Source of the DNA: DATFTE01 sp963802575
GTDB lineage: Bacteria > Acidobacteriota > Terriglobia > Terriglobales > Acidobacteriaceae
DNA length: 64,000 nt
Assembly: GCA_963802575.1 (NCBI GenBank)
Contig: CAWDJF010000009.1
Location: forward strand, 62,001-126,000
Reading direction: 5' to 3'
Notes under the pieces: model-generated
Seen by the model: the letters and a program-made list of their open reading frames with translations, nothing else
What the model was told of the DNA's origin: nothing
Databases searched by the model: none
Position numbers and translations under genes: made by a program
In this document: piece after piece, positions 17,317 through 26,493 of the stretch
Position numbering within the stretch: the stretch's first letter is position 1
How the letters are laid out: each line of letters starts with the position of its first letter

Positions 17317-19467
17317 TCACGAGCAGATCAACGCAACATCGGCGGCCTGGTTAAGCTGCTGCACTTCGACGGATTTGCCGCGGCGTTCCACCAGCAGATC
17401 GACGCTTGAGGACCCGACATCTAACCCCTGAATCGAGAGCTGAGAGATCTCGGGCGGAAGATAGGGATCGGAGAAGCGAACGCAGCGCTCGACGCCGTCG
17501 ACAGTGAATCCAAGACAGGCTTGCAGCAGCAGGAAAATCGCGGCTGCAGACCATGCCTGCGGAGAACACGCAACCGGATACAACGTTGGTCCCTCGCCGT
17601 CGCGGCGATGCAATCCGCAGAACAATTCTGGCAGGCGATGAATGTCAACGTAAGCGCTGGCATCGGAGAGTGAGGAAAGAATGCGCCCGGCGAGTTCCCT
17701 GGCGCCGTACTTCGATAGGCCGCTGGCGATAAGCGCGTTGTCATGAGGCCAGACCGAACCGTTGTGATAAGAAATCGGATTGTAGCGGGCCTCGCTCGAT
17801 CCGATGGTCCGCACACCCCAGCCGGAGAAGAGTTCGGGACCCAACAGTTGCGCGGATACGTGTCGCGCGTGATCCGCTTCGGCAATCTCGGTGAACAGGC
17901 AATGTCCCGCATTGGAGGCTCGGACGCGGCACTGGCGCTTGTTCCCATCGAGCGCGAGCGCGTACATGTCGATCTCAGGGCACCAGAACGCTTCGTCAAA
18001 CTGCGAGCGCAACTTCCTGGCTTGGGTAGCGAGCGCATCAGCGCGGCCGTCCTGCCCCAATAGCCGAGCCAGTTCGGCAGCGCCGCGCTTCGCCGCGTAA
18101 ACGTATCCTTGCACTTCGCACAAAGCGATTGGCGGCTCTGCGAGATTTCCGTTGGAATGAAAGATGGAATCGTGGGAGTCTTTCCATCCTTGCTGCACCA
18201 GGCCATTCACCGAACGGCGGTTGTATTCGACGAAGCCATCGCCGTCGCGGTCTCCATAACGATCGATCCAGTCGAGCGCGGCTTCAACATTCGGCCAGAT
18301 CGATTGGATGAACTTCAGGTCGGCGGTTCGCCGGTAGTAGTCCGCGGCCAGCATGACGAACAGAGGGGTGGCGTCCACGCTGCCGTAATAGAGTCCGAAC
18401 GGGACCTCCCGGAGCAGGGCCATCTCACCTTTGCGGATCTCATGGACAATCTTCCCCGGCTCGGCGTCGGAACTTGGATCTTCCGACACGGCCTGCGTCT
18501 CCGCGAGATACGCCAGAACTCCCTTCGCGATCGAAGGCGCAATCCACAAGCACTCCATCGCGGTGATGATGCCGTCGCGACCGAACACCGTGCTGAACCA
18601 GGGAATGCCGGCGTAAGGATAATTTTTCTCCGGATTACCCCGAATCATGGTCTGCACGTCTGCCGCTGACCGGCTCATCCACTGGTTGAACTGGTCGTTA
18701 TTACTTTGAATTTCGCAGCGGTGAGAGTGGCGATCGCGGGAAGCATTTTTGCCCAGCGTGAACGCAGCACCCCAATCGCACCAACGCTCCTTTGGGACGC
18801 ACGAAACTTCCACCAGAAAAGTTTGCTCTTCTTTCACATTGAGGTCGGCTCTGAAGACGATCCCTTCCTCGTCAATGCTTAGAGGAACGGGAGTGCAGCA
18901 GATTTTGCTTTTACGAACCCGGCCATCGAGTCCCTCGTAAGCAAGCGTCAGTTCGTCGTGCGTCATTGAAGATGGCAGCCGCTTGCCGCGCTCCCGCCGC
19001 GCCGTGCCCCGTACCTCGAAGATGTCCGCGAAGTCTGCCTCCACGGTCAGGCGCATCCAAATCACCAGCGGCGAGAGGCCGTAATTGGTCACACGAAACT
19101 TTTCGTAGCATGCTCCCTCCCACAAGAACTTGGAGCGATGCAGGTGAAGAGTCCCGCGGGGAATGTGCTCGCCCGAATCCGTCGTGAGGTCAACATTGGT
19201 GAGATCGGAGCTGAATAGAAAATTGTCGCGGCTGATGGTCGAACTCAACAGCAACGGCTGGCTATTTCCCAAGCGGAGAGCGAACTTGGAAAGGAATCGC
19301 GTGCCTTCGTAAAACAGACCTTCCTCACCGAGACCTGACGGTTCAATATCTCCATAGCGATTGAAGACTGCGAAGAGGTCTCCGTACTTCAGCACTTGCG
19401 GCCGGTCGTCGACCGGCACTTCTGCTGTGGAGATGTAATACTTCTGAGTCGTTACCGGTTCAGACAA
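17317..19467 (-). CDS. Amylo-alpha-1,6-glucosidase (glycogen debranching) family protein
   Basis: This 716-residue protein has an N-terminal GDE_N_bis-type beta-sandwich (YGDLFAVFNRYGDIEPSGLGEEGLFYEGTRFLSKF) and a C-terminal (alpha/alpha)6 barrel (IPWFSTVFGRDGIITAM, GWKDSHDSIFHSNG, YNPISYHNGSVWPHDNALIA). Such enzymes hydrolyse alpha-1,6 branches or related alpha-glucans. The TTG at 19467 is preferred: it has a GGAG six bases upstream, and it overlaps the stop of the glycosyltransferase gene by eight bases, which suggests translational coupling. An ATG at 19524 in the same frame has no ribosome binding site. The glycosyltransferase partner suggests a joint role in alpha-glucan or trehalose-type metabolism. 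Confidence 0.88.
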   Translation of the reverse strand: MSEPVTTQKYYISTAEVPVDDRPQVLKYGDLFAVFNRYGDIEPSGLGEEGLFYEGTRFLSKFALRLGNSQPLLLSSTISRDNFLFSSDLTNVDLTTDSGEHIPRGTLHLHRSKFLWEGACYEKFRVTNYGLSPLVIWMRLTVEADFADIFEVRGTARRERGKRLPSSMTHDELTLAYEGLDGRVRKSKICCTPVPLSIDEEGIVFRADLNVKEEQTFLVEVSCVPKERWCDWGAAFTLGKNASRDRHSHRCEIQSNNDQFNQWMSRSAADVQTMIRGNPEKNYPYAGIPWFSTVFGRDGIITAMECLWIAPSIAKGVLAYLAETQAVSEDPSSDAEPGKIVHEIRKGEMALLREVPFGLYYGSVDATPLFVMLAADYYRRTADLKFIQSIWPNVEAALDWIDRYGDRDGDGFVEYNRRSVNGLVQQGWKDSHDSIFHSNGNLAEPPIALCEVQGYVYAAKRGAAELARLLGQDGRADALATQARKLRSQFDEAFWCPEIDMYALALDGNKRQCRVRASNAGHCLFTEIAEADHARHVSAQLLGPELFSGWGVRTIGSSEARYNPISYHNGSVWPHDNALIASGLSKYGARELAGRILSSLSDASAYVDIHRLPELFCGLHRRDGEGPTLYPVACSPQAWSAAAIFLLLQACLGFTVDGVERCVRFSDPYLPPEISQLSIQGLDVGSSSVDLLVERRGKSVEVQQLNQAADVALICS

Positions 19468-20527
19468 CTTGCACTCCAGCAGTTTTTGCCAGCAGTCGCG
19501 GCCGCAGCCCCACCAACTGCTCATAGACAGCGACGTAGTCTTCCGCCATACGACTTGCGGTGAAGCGTTGTTCGAAACGCTCTCGACATCGCGCGCGATC
19601 CAACCCGCCCACTCTTTCCACCGCCGCCACCGCCTCGTTCGTGTCGTGCACGATGAAACCGTTCACGCCATCTTCAATAATCTCGGGGACCGACCCTCGC
19701 GAATACGCAATCACCGGAGTGCCGCAAGCCATCGCCTCCATCATTACAATGCCGAACGGTTCAGGCCACTGGATGGGAAACAGCAACGCCGCCGCATTTC
19801 CCAGAAATTCGTTCTTCTCAGCGTACCCGATCTCGCCGATATATTCGATCAGTTCGTGATCCAGTTGTGCCTTGATGACTCTTTCGAAATACTCGCGGTC
19901 GGCGCGATCCACCTTGGCCGCAATCTTCAAGGGCATGCCAACACGCTTGGCAATCGCGATGGCTTCATCCAATCCCTTTTCCGGAGAAATGCGCCCCAGA
20001 AAGGCGAGATAGTTTCCTTCGCCCGTGCCGGGAAGCAGGCAGTCTTCCGGCATTCCGTGATAGACCGTGGCTCGCCAGTTCACGCAGGGCAAAGGACACC
20101 GCTGTGCGTCGGAAATCGAGACCAGCGGCATGTCGCGATACACGTCGTAGAGCGGAACCAGGTCCGGAAGATCCAGACGTCCATGTAACGTCGTCACATT
20201 CGCGACACGCTCGCGCCGGCTGAGCGGAAAATGCAAATAGTCGATGTGGAAATGGATAATGTCGAATTCCTGCTTTCGCCGGAACACTTCCTCCAGCAAC
20301 AGCGTGTGATGCGCCAGGGGATCGATTACATGGGGACTTAAGCGCAGCGACTCCTCGCATACTGGAATCAAGCGGGCGCTGGTCATTGAATCCCCGGAGG
20401 CGAACAGCGTCACATCGTGACCCTGCCGGACCAGTTCTTCTGTAAGGTAGGAAACAATTCTTTCTGTGCCGCCGTACAACTTGGGCGGAACACACTCGTG
20501 AAGGGGTGCAACTTGGGCGATTCTCAT
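19460..20527 (-). CDS. GT4-family glycosyltransferase
   Basis: This 355-residue protein has the GT-B fold of family 4: an N-terminal MRIAQVAPLHECVPPKLYGGTERIVSYL, a central LAFLGRISPEKGLDEAIAIAK nucleotide-sugar domain start, and the C-terminal donor-binding signature EPFGIVMMEAMACGTPVIAYSRGSVPEII with the EX7E arrangement. It transfers a sugar from an NDP-sugar to an unknown acceptor in the cytoplasm. Its 3' end overlaps the start of the debranching-enzyme gene, so the two are probably translated together. No good ribosome binding site is visible before the ATG at 20527. Confidence 0.9.
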   Translation of the reverse strand: MRIAQVAPLHECVPPKLYGGTERIVSYLTEELVRQGHDVTLFASGDSMTSARLIPVCEESLRLSPHVIDPLAHHTLLLEEVFRRKQEFDIIHFHIDYLHFPLSRRERVANVTTLHGRLDLPDLVPLYDVYRDMPLVSISDAQRCPLPCVNWRATVYHGMPEDCLLPGTGEGNYLAFLGRISPEKGLDEAIAIAKRVGMPLKIAAKVDRADREYFERVIKAQLDHELIEYIGEIGYAEKNEFLGNAAALLFPIQWPEPFGIVMMEAMACGTPVIAYSRGSVPEIIEDGVNGFIVHDTNEAVAAVERVGGLDRARCRERFEQRFTASRMAEDYVAVYEQLVGLRPRLLAKTAGVQVV

Positions 20528-20620
20528 GGAAGTTTTGTCACCATTCCCACTTTACGTATGGGTCATGGAATCCTCCATCCTGTTCATGCTGTATAGATCA
20601 TCGAACGTACCCGCATTCGC

Positions 20621-21709
20621 CTACGCGGCCTCCACCGAACCTTCCACCTGGGGTGAACTGATTGCGCCCTTGAGTTCCGCTCGGGTCTTTGGCAGACACT
20701 CCGGATAGTTTTGTTGAAGAAACCGCAGTAGTTTTTCGCGGACCAGGCAACGCAAATCCCACGCGCGGCCTCCATCCGACGCGCTCACCAAGGCGCGAAG
20801 TTCCAGCGTTCTATCGTTAGCGTTCGTCACCTGCAAATTCCAAACCTTGCCATCCCACAACTCCGTCGATCGCAGAATTCGCTGCAACTCCTGACGAACG
20901 TCCTCAACCGGCACAGAATAGTCTGCATAGAGAAAGACGGTTCCCAGCAGGTCGGCACTCTTGCGGGTCCAGTTCTGAAAAGGCTTTTCGATGAAATACG
21001 AGATGGGCAACACCAGGCGGCGAAGATCCCAGATACGCACCACCACAAAAGTCGTCGTGATTTCTTCAATCCATCCCCATTCGCCTTCGACGATAACGGC
21101 GTCTTCCAAACGGATCGGCTGAGTGATCGCGATCTGTAGTCCCGCGAGCAGGTTCGAAAGCATGGTGCGGGCCGCCAATCCGGCCACGACCGCGGCCAGT
21201 CCGGCGGACGCGAAAAGACTCTCTCCCACGTGGCGGATCGAAGGAAAAGTCATCAGCATGGTGGCGATCGCGAGCACCACGATGAGGATCACCGCGATGC
21301 GCCGCAGCACTTGTACCTGGGTCTGTACGCGCCGCGCGGCCAGAGTCGTGGTTGTCGCGGTTGAGTAGCGGTAGGTGAGAATCGCCTCAATCACGCTCAA
21401 CATGGCAATCAGGAACCACGCGATGGCCGCGATCAGGAACAGCCCGATGCCGCGGGCCAAGACAGTCTCAAGCCGCGCGCTCAGGGGCAGAAACGGCACA
21501 ACCGTCATTTCAACCAGCAGAAACAGCAAAAGCCTCACTGGCTTTTCGCAGTACAAAAGCGACTGCGCCAGCAAAGTCTGCTGGTGCGAGCTAAAGCGCT
21601 TCGCTACCCGGAATAACAGCGAGTGCAGCAACAGAGAAAACAGAAATGCCGCGATGACAGCGCCCACCGACCACAGGGTTAAACGCCATTCCGATCCCAG
21701 AAAATTCAT
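20621..21709 (-). CDS. MscS-family mechanosensitive channel
   Basis: This protein of about 362 residues has an N-terminal hydrophobic region (about four helices in residues 10-125), then the pore-lining helix with Ala/Gly packing (HVGESLFASAGLAAVVAGLAARTMLSNLLAGLQIAITQP) and the beta-domain start RLEDAVIVEGEWGWIEEI, the MscS hallmark. The cytoplasmic alpha/beta domain follows. It should release osmolytes on hypo-osmotic shock. The ATG at 21709 lies nine bases after AAGGAG; a TTG at 21712 immediately before is an alternative start. A second, shorter MscS homologue is at 62757-63662. Confidence 0.9.
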   Translation of the reverse strand: MNFLGSEWRLTLWSVGAVIAAFLFSLLLHSLLFRVAKRFSSHQQTLLAQSLLYCEKPVRLLLFLLVEMTVVPFLPLSARLETVLARGIGLFLIAAIAWFLIAMLSVIEAILTYRYSTATTTTLAARRVQTQVQVLRRIAVILIVVLAIATMLMTFPSIRHVGESLFASAGLAAVVAGLAARTMLSNLLAGLQIAITQPIRLEDAVIVEGEWGWIEEITTTFVVVRIWDLRRLVLPISYFIEKPFQNWTRKSADLLGTVFLYADYSVPVEDVRQELQRILRSTELWDGKVWNLQVTNANDRTLELRALVSASDGGRAWDLRCLVREKLLRFLQQNYPECLPKTRAELKGAISSPQVEGSVEAA

Positions 21710-21951
21710 CAACCAGTGCTCCTTGCTGGTGTGTGTGTCTGCTACCTAACAGATGCTATCGCTGGGCATGAGGTGCTGCAAAGGCGGGGCTTCTAAGGGG
21801 TTCGCTGTAGATGATTCATCCGGTTGAGATGGCGTCGGTCCCAGGCGACGCCGTCCGCGGTTTTTTCAGACTTACTTAAACTGGCTTTTTTCGGTCGCGA
21901 CGCTTTCTGAGCCCTGAGCGGGCCAGGACCGACCGTGCACGACGGGGGGAG

Positions 21952-22299
21952 CTAGGCCACATGCCTTTTCGGTTCTAACGAAAATCCGGCGTCGCGCCAC
22001 GCATCAAATCCGCCTTGAAGAGCCCACGTCTCCTTATATCCATGGTCCTTGAGCTTTTGCGCCAAACTGGCGCTGGAGGCCTCGTTTGGTCAAGTGCAGT
22101 ACGCGACAACAGGTTTGTTTCTCGGAATCCGACGTAAACTCTCTTCGAGTCGGTCGGTGTTGATGCGAATCGCACCAGGGATAACCGTTTCCGCATCTCC
22201 CCACGCTTGAGGGTTGCGTACGTCGATAATCGTGAGGCCTTCGCCGGCATCCATCCGCCTTTTCAGCTCTTCGACTGTCATTCTTGCAGCCTCAGCCAT
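21952..22299 (-). CDS. Rhodanese-domain protein with an in-frame UGA (candidate selenoprotein)
   Basis: The start (ATG at 22299) has a perfect AAGGAGGT. The first 69 residues form a typical single-domain rhodanese (VEELKRRMDAGEGLTIIDVRNPQAWGDAETVIPGA), ending VVAYCT at a TGA codon (22090-22092). The same frame then continues for 45 residues with the expected rest of the fold (PNEASSASLAQKL, ALQGGFDAWRDAGFSLE) to TAG at 21952. Related sulfurtransferases have a C-x-C-P-N-E active loop, so UGA replaces the second Cys. A 6-bp hairpin with a GUU loop starts 16 bases after the UGA. This is what selenocysteine insertion needs, so the likely product is 115 residues with Sec70. A plain nonsense mutation (TGC to TGA) is the alternative. 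Confidence 0.7.
22059..22073 (-). promoter_or_regulatory. Candidate bacterial SECIS hairpin
   Basis: On the minus strand GCGCCA-GTT-TGGCGC forms a perfect 6-bp stem with a three-base loop that begins with G. The loop lies 22 bases after the UGA of the rhodanese gene, inside the distance range I recall for bacterial SECIS elements (about 16-37 bases). A competing pairing, CCAAAC with GTTTGG starting right after the UGA, is also possible. Confidence 0.5.
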
Positions 22300-22483
22300 A
22301 GAACCTCCTTTTCACTCCGCCAATAGATGGCGAAGGAACCGTTTGGTTTGCCACCACCGAACTCATCTATTGAATTTTATGAAGTGCAAGGACTGTTCGG
22401 AGGGACCAACCTCAAAATCAGGCGCAATTCACCGAAAAGGGGAGCATCCGAACGATAGTGGCCAGAGCGATCTATAAATTTGA

Positions 22484-23806
22484 TTAAGCCTTCCAACTGA
22501 GCACGACGCCGAAACACACACAGAGCATGACGGCCGTGGCACCCCAGCCTACCCATCTAAGATAAGGGGGAATGACAAACTTTCCCATCACCTTAGGATT
22601 CGACGCCATCATCATGATCACGGCCATCAGCGGCGCTGCGACCAGGCCATTGAGAATGGCCGACCAGTAGAGCGCCTTGACAGGATCGATGTGCAGAAAA
22701 TTGAGGGCCAAACCCATCGCGATGGCTACGCCAATGATGCTATAAAAGCCAACCGCCTGATGGGGCCGCCTTTCGAGGCTCACACGCCATCGAAACCCCT
22801 CTCCGATCCCGTAGGCAGCCGACGCCGCCAATACCGGCACGGCTAGCATTCCCGTACCCACGATCCCGCATACGAAAAGCGCGGTTGCGAAATGACCGGC
22901 AATGGGATTCAGCGCAGCCGCTGCTTGCGCGCATGTCGCTACCTCCGTGATTCCATGGACATGCAATGTCGAGGCCGCCGTCAGGATGATAAAAAAGGCG
23001 ACCACATTCGAAAATGCCATGCCAACATACGTATCCGTGTGGATTCGCTCCAACTGAGCAGTCGCCTGGGCGGGCGCGCGCTTTAAGGCTTTTTCTCCGC
23101 GGTTTTCCCTCACCTCTTCCACCTCCTGCGAAGCCTGCCAGAAAAACAGATAGGGACTGATGGTGGTACCGAGCACCGCGATTATCGCCATCAGAAATTC
23201 CTTATTCAGCTGCACATGCGGAATCAACGTCGCACGCAGCACCGAAGGCCACGAAACATGCACCAGGAAAACGACACCAACGTAGGAGAAAAGCGAGAGT
23301 GTCAGCCATTTCAGATATTTCGCGTACCTTGAATAGGGTATGAACAACACGGCGAGGAGCGAGACGATTCCGAAAGTCACCGTCAGAACGTTGGCGTTGG
23401 CCGGGACGATGAGTGCGAGGGACGCGCCCATAGCCCCGATATCGGCGCCGAGATTGAAAACATTCGCCACCGACATGGCAATCAGAACGAAATAAAGGAG
23501 CGGGCGCGGGTAGCTTTTTCGAAGGTTCGCTGCCAGGCCGCAACCGGTTACGCGTCCCACGCGGGCACAGATCTCCTGAATCGCCGCCATGAGCGGGTAG
23601 GAGATCAGCATGGTCCAAAGCAGTCCCGTACCGAACTGCGCGCCCACTTGGGAGTAGGTCGCTATCCCGCTAGGGTCATCGTCAGAAGCGCCCGTGACCA
23701 GACCGGGGCCGAGCTTCGCCAGAAATGTGCTGCTCTTTGCGTGGGCCGCAGAGGAAGAGGGCACCGTCGACGGAGCGGGTTCACGAGTTGAAGCAGACCT
23801 CGACAT
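22484..23806 (-). CDS. Nramp-family metal ion transporter
   Basis: The protein is a multi-pass membrane protein of about 440 residues with the Nramp signature region KLGPGLVTGASDDDPSGIATYSQVGAQFG in the first transmembrane segment and TTISPYLFFWQASQEVEE in the sixth. The DPSG in helix 1 replaces the canonical DPGN; DPSG-like variants occur in divergent bacterial Nramp relatives, whose substrate may differ from Mn2+ (Mg2+ or other ions). The start at 23806 (MSRSASTRE) fits the family length; the frame extends 81 residues upstream to 24049, but that extension is basic and unlike a coding region. No clear ribosome binding site was found for either start. Confidence 0.85.
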   Translation of the reverse strand: MSRSASTREPAPSTVPSSSAAHAKSSTFLAKLGPGLVTGASDDDPSGIATYSQVGAQFGTGLLWTMLISYPLMAAIQEICARVGRVTGCGLAANLRKSYPRPLLYFVLIAMSVANVFNLGADIGAMGASLALIVPANANVLTVTFGIVSLLAVLFIPYSRYAKYLKWLTLSLFSYVGVVFLVHVSWPSVLRATLIPHVQLNKEFLMAIIAVLGTTISPYLFFWQASQEVEEVRENRGEKALKRAPAQATAQLERIHTDTYVGMAFSNVVAFFIILTAASTLHVHGITEVATCAQAAAALNPIAGHFATALFVCGIVGTGMLAVPVLAASAAYGIGEGFRWRVSLERRPHQAVGFYSIIGVAIAMGLALNFLHIDPVKALYWSAILNGLVAAPLMAVIMMMASNPKVMGKFVIPPYLRWVGWGATAVMLCVCFGVVLSWKA

Positions 23807-24142
23807 TAACTCGTACTTGCCCACCACTTGAGATCGAGCGGCCCGGAGCACCTTCGATCGCTTTACGATGCGCAGCGAATCTACAAGGTTCGTTTGAGAG
23901 AAAACAAAAGATATTTGCGCTCTCGAGTGCCTTTGAATTTTGGGACAACCCTTCACCATGCATCGCTTGCGCCGGGTGTTCCGCAAAGGGCGCTCAAATT
24001 TTTGCGCCCTTTCGCCTTTGTTTCGCCTCGGCGGACGATGGTCGGCCAATATGCATTCTGAGGCTATAGTCCTTGCGACTTATGCGAAAATATACAAAGA
24101 TGGACTTCCCTTTGACAGCACATGTGCTATATACCTTCTCGC
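23807..24142. other. Divergent intergenic region with hairpin and palindrome
   Basis: This interval separates the Nramp and histidine kinase genes. It contains a perfect inverted repeat AAAGGGCGC/GCGCCCTTT (23985-23993 and 24004-24012, ten-base loop) and a 12-bp palindrome AGCACATGTGCT (24117-24128) that ends 14 bases before the kinase ATG and could be an operator. No gene is recognised. Confidence 0.5.
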
Positions 24143-25963
24143 ATGAAAGCTGAAGCAGCACAGACGCCGACACCCGAGAACCAGCTTTTTCGTGATGTTT
24201 TTAACGCGAGTCCCATCGGCGTCGCGGTGGAGAGCTTAGAAGGGCAGCTTCTCTTCGTCAATCCAGCTTTTTGCTCAATGCTGGGTTTCAGCGAAGAGGA
24301 AATGTGTGCCAAACACTGCGTTCAGTTCTCTCCTCCCGAAGACGCAGAGAAGGACTGGGCACTCTTTGAGCAATTGCAAGCAGGTGCAATAGATCACTAC
24401 CAGCTAGAAAAACGTTATTTTCGGCGAGACGGCTCGTTGGTCTGGGGTCGCTTGAGCATTTCTTTGTTGAATGGCCGCCCATCTCCGCTAGTAGTCGCGA
24501 TAGTGGAGGACATTACCGACAAAAGGACGGCAGAAGAGGCTCTGAGCAACAGCGAAGAGCGATTCCGACTAGCAGCGCAAGCAGGAAAGATGTTTGCTTA
24601 CGAATGGGACGTCGCGACCGACGTGGTTATTCGATCCGGTGACGTCGCTGATGTGCTCGGCCAGGGAAGCGACGCGCCCCTTACGCGCCAGCAAATATTG
24701 GCCAGAGTTTACCCAGATGACAAAGCACTGTTCGCCGCCTCGGCGATCGAGAGAACGCCTGAAAATCCCAATGTTCAGATTACCTATCGCATGTTGGCTT
24801 CGGATGGCTCCGTCGTATGGGTGGAGAAAACCGCCCATGCATTCTTTGACGAGGACGGCAGGATGGTGCGGATGATTGGTATGATCTGCGCTATCACGGA
24901 GCGAAAGCGGGCAGAGGAAACACTTCGAGAGAGTGAGGAAAAGTTCCGCAGCGTATTTCGAGACGCAGGAGTGGGCATGGTTATCGTCTCGCCGGAGGGC
25001 CGTTTTCTCGCTGCGAACGGAACATTTTGCGATTACCTTGGCTATACGGAGAAAGAACTAGTCGGAAAAACTGTTCAGTCGGTGACATTCGCGGAGGATT
25101 GGCCATCCTTTTCACAGAAATTGAATAAGGCCCTTACGGAGGAGGGCAGCTTCCAGAATTTCGAGAAACGCTGCTTGCATAAGAGTGGACGCATTGTTTG
25201 CACTGAAAGCACTGCCTCTGTGATTCGAAGCCGCGACGGTAATCCTCAATATATTGTTGGGGGAGTTTTGGACGTTACCAAACGCAAAGAAGCGGAGGAG
25301 GCTCTCTCAACCATAAACCGTAGGCTAATCGAGGCGCAGGAGCAGGAGCGTACGCGGATTGCACGAGACCTTCACGACGACATCAACCAGCGTCTGGGAA
25401 TGTTGGCAATACAAGTCGAAGAGTTGAGGCGGAATCCTCCCGCTTCCGCTGCTGAACTGAGCCAGCAACTTGCGGAAATCGGAGAAGGAATCAACGGGGT
25501 CTCGACGGGAGTGCAATCAATATCCCATCAACTCCATTCTCCGCAACTGGAATACATGGGCGTCGTAGCCGCGATGAAGAGCTTCTGTCGCGAGTTTGGT
25601 GCCCGGCAAAAGGTGGAGATTGATTTCAGAAGCGACGAAATTCCGCAGTTCGTATTTCATGAGGTCTCATTGTGTCTCTTCCGAATTATGCAGGAAGCAT
25701 TGCATAATGCCGCGAAGCATAGTGGAGTACGCCACTTCGTGGTGAGACTGAATAGCTCGTCGAACGAGCTTCACCTTACGGTCTCAGATCGCGGCTCTGG
25801 TTTTGACGCTGAATCTGCGATGAACAAAGGGGGGTTGGGTCTCATCAGCATGCGCGAGCGCGTTCGGCTGGTAAGTGGCACGATTGTAATTGAATCGAAG
25901 CCGAGGGGCGGAACAACTATCCATGCTCGCGTACCTCTCAATTCCATGCAGGCAACTGGGTAA
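24143..25963 (+). CDS. Multi-PAS sensor histidine kinase (NarL/UhpB type)
   Basis: The 606-residue protein has three PAS/PAC units (about residues 18-135, 150-262 and 272-387), for example FNASPIGVAVESLEGQLLFVNPAF, with PAC ends such as IVEDITDKRTAEEAL and CAITERKRAEETL. These are followed by a HisKA_3 phospho-acceptor helix (QEQERTRIARDLHDDINQRLG; His in RDLHDD) and an HATPase_c domain (EALHNAAKHSG, DRGSGF, GGLGLISMRERV). No transmembrane segment is visible, so it is probably cytoplasmic. It ends 20 bases from a convergent REC-only gene, a plausible partner. The start at 24143 was chosen over 24122; neither has a good ribosome binding site. Confidence 0.88.
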   Translation: MKAEAAQTPTPENQLFRDVFNASPIGVAVESLEGQLLFVNPAFCSMLGFSEEEMCAKHCVQFSPPEDAEKDWALFEQLQAGAIDHYQLEKRYFRRDGSLVWGRLSISLLNGRPSPLVVAIVEDITDKRTAEEALSNSEERFRLAAQAGKMFAYEWDVATDVVIRSGDVADVLGQGSDAPLTRQQILARVYPDDKALFAASAIERTPENPNVQITYRMLASDGSVVWVEKTAHAFFDEDGRMVRMIGMICAITERKRAEETLRESEEKFRSVFRDAGVGMVIVSPEGRFLAANGTFCDYLGYTEKELVGKTVQSVTFAEDWPSFSQKLNKALTEEGSFQNFEKRCLHKSGRIVCTESTASVIRSRDGNPQYIVGGVLDVTKRKEAEEALSTINRRLIEAQEQERTRIARDLHDDINQRLGMLAIQVEELRRNPPASAAELSQQLAEIGEGINGVSTGVQSISHQLHSPQLEYMGVVAAMKSFCREFGARQKVEIDFRSDEIPQFVFHEVSLCLFRIMQEALHNAAKHSGVRHFVVRLNSSSNELHLTVSDRGSGFDAESAMNKGGLGLISMRERVRLVSGTIVIESKPRGGTTIHARVPLNSMQATG

Positions 25964-25983
25964 GAACGCCTGAAAAGAGGACT

Positions 25984-26493
25984 CTAGTCTCCCGCCTCCG
26001 ACAGCGATACGCCATCAGGCTGGTGGTTTGACCTACCGGCAAATTCGGCGGGAACATGACCGGCCAATCCAGCACCGACAAACCGCCGACCCTGACGAAT
26101 CAACTCCACAGCAGCTAGTAGTTCGCTGCCGGCTTGTGTTTTAACCACGTACCCCAGCGCACCCGAGCGGAAAGCTTCTTCCACCACATCGGCAGAATCC
26201 TCTTGACTCACGAAGATGATTTTGGATTGGGGGGAGAGCTTACGGATTCGTCGAGCCGCCTCGATCCCGCTCAGACTCGGAAGCCCGATATCTAACAGAA
26301 TCAAGTCTGGTTGGAGTTCTGCGGCCTGGTGAACGGCTTCCAGGCCGTCCGATACTTCGCGGACGATCTGCAAATCGTGCCTTTTGCTCAGTGTCAAACA
26401 GACAAATCGGCGAAACGGATCGTAATCCTCTACTACGAGAACCCTGACGGATGAATCCCTTGATTTGTCGTGATCGCGATGGTCGGCACGCAC
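25984..26493 (-). CDS. Response regulator receiver (REC) protein
   Basis: This 169-residue protein is one REC domain (about residues 16-135): VRVLVVEDYDPFRRFV with the acidic pair, LILLDIGLPSLSG with the phospho-acceptor Asp, FVSQ (Ser replaces the usual Thr-type switch) and GYVVKTQAGSELLAAVELI with the conserved Lys. REC domains of this class usually continue into a LuxR/NarL helix-turn-helix, but here only about 30 residues without such a motif follow (RRFVGAGLAGHVPAEFAG). It may be a truncated NarL-type regulator or a single-domain relay. It converges on the histidine kinase. The start is GTG at 26493. Confidence 0.85.
   Translation of the reverse strand: MRADHRDHDKSRDSSVRVLVVEDYDPFRRFVCLTLSKRHDLQIVREVSDGLEAVHQAAELQPDLILLDIGLPSLSGIEAARRIRKLSPQSKIIFVSQEDSADVVEEAFRSGALGYVVKTQAGSELLAAVELIRQGRRFVGAGLAGHVPAEFAGRSNHQPDGVSLSEAGD

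Noticed and set aside
23807..24049. N-terminal extension of the Nramp gene to 24049
   Set aside because: The extra 81 residues are Arg/Lys-rich, unlike the family, and overlap hairpin DNA; the start at 23806 gives a normal length.
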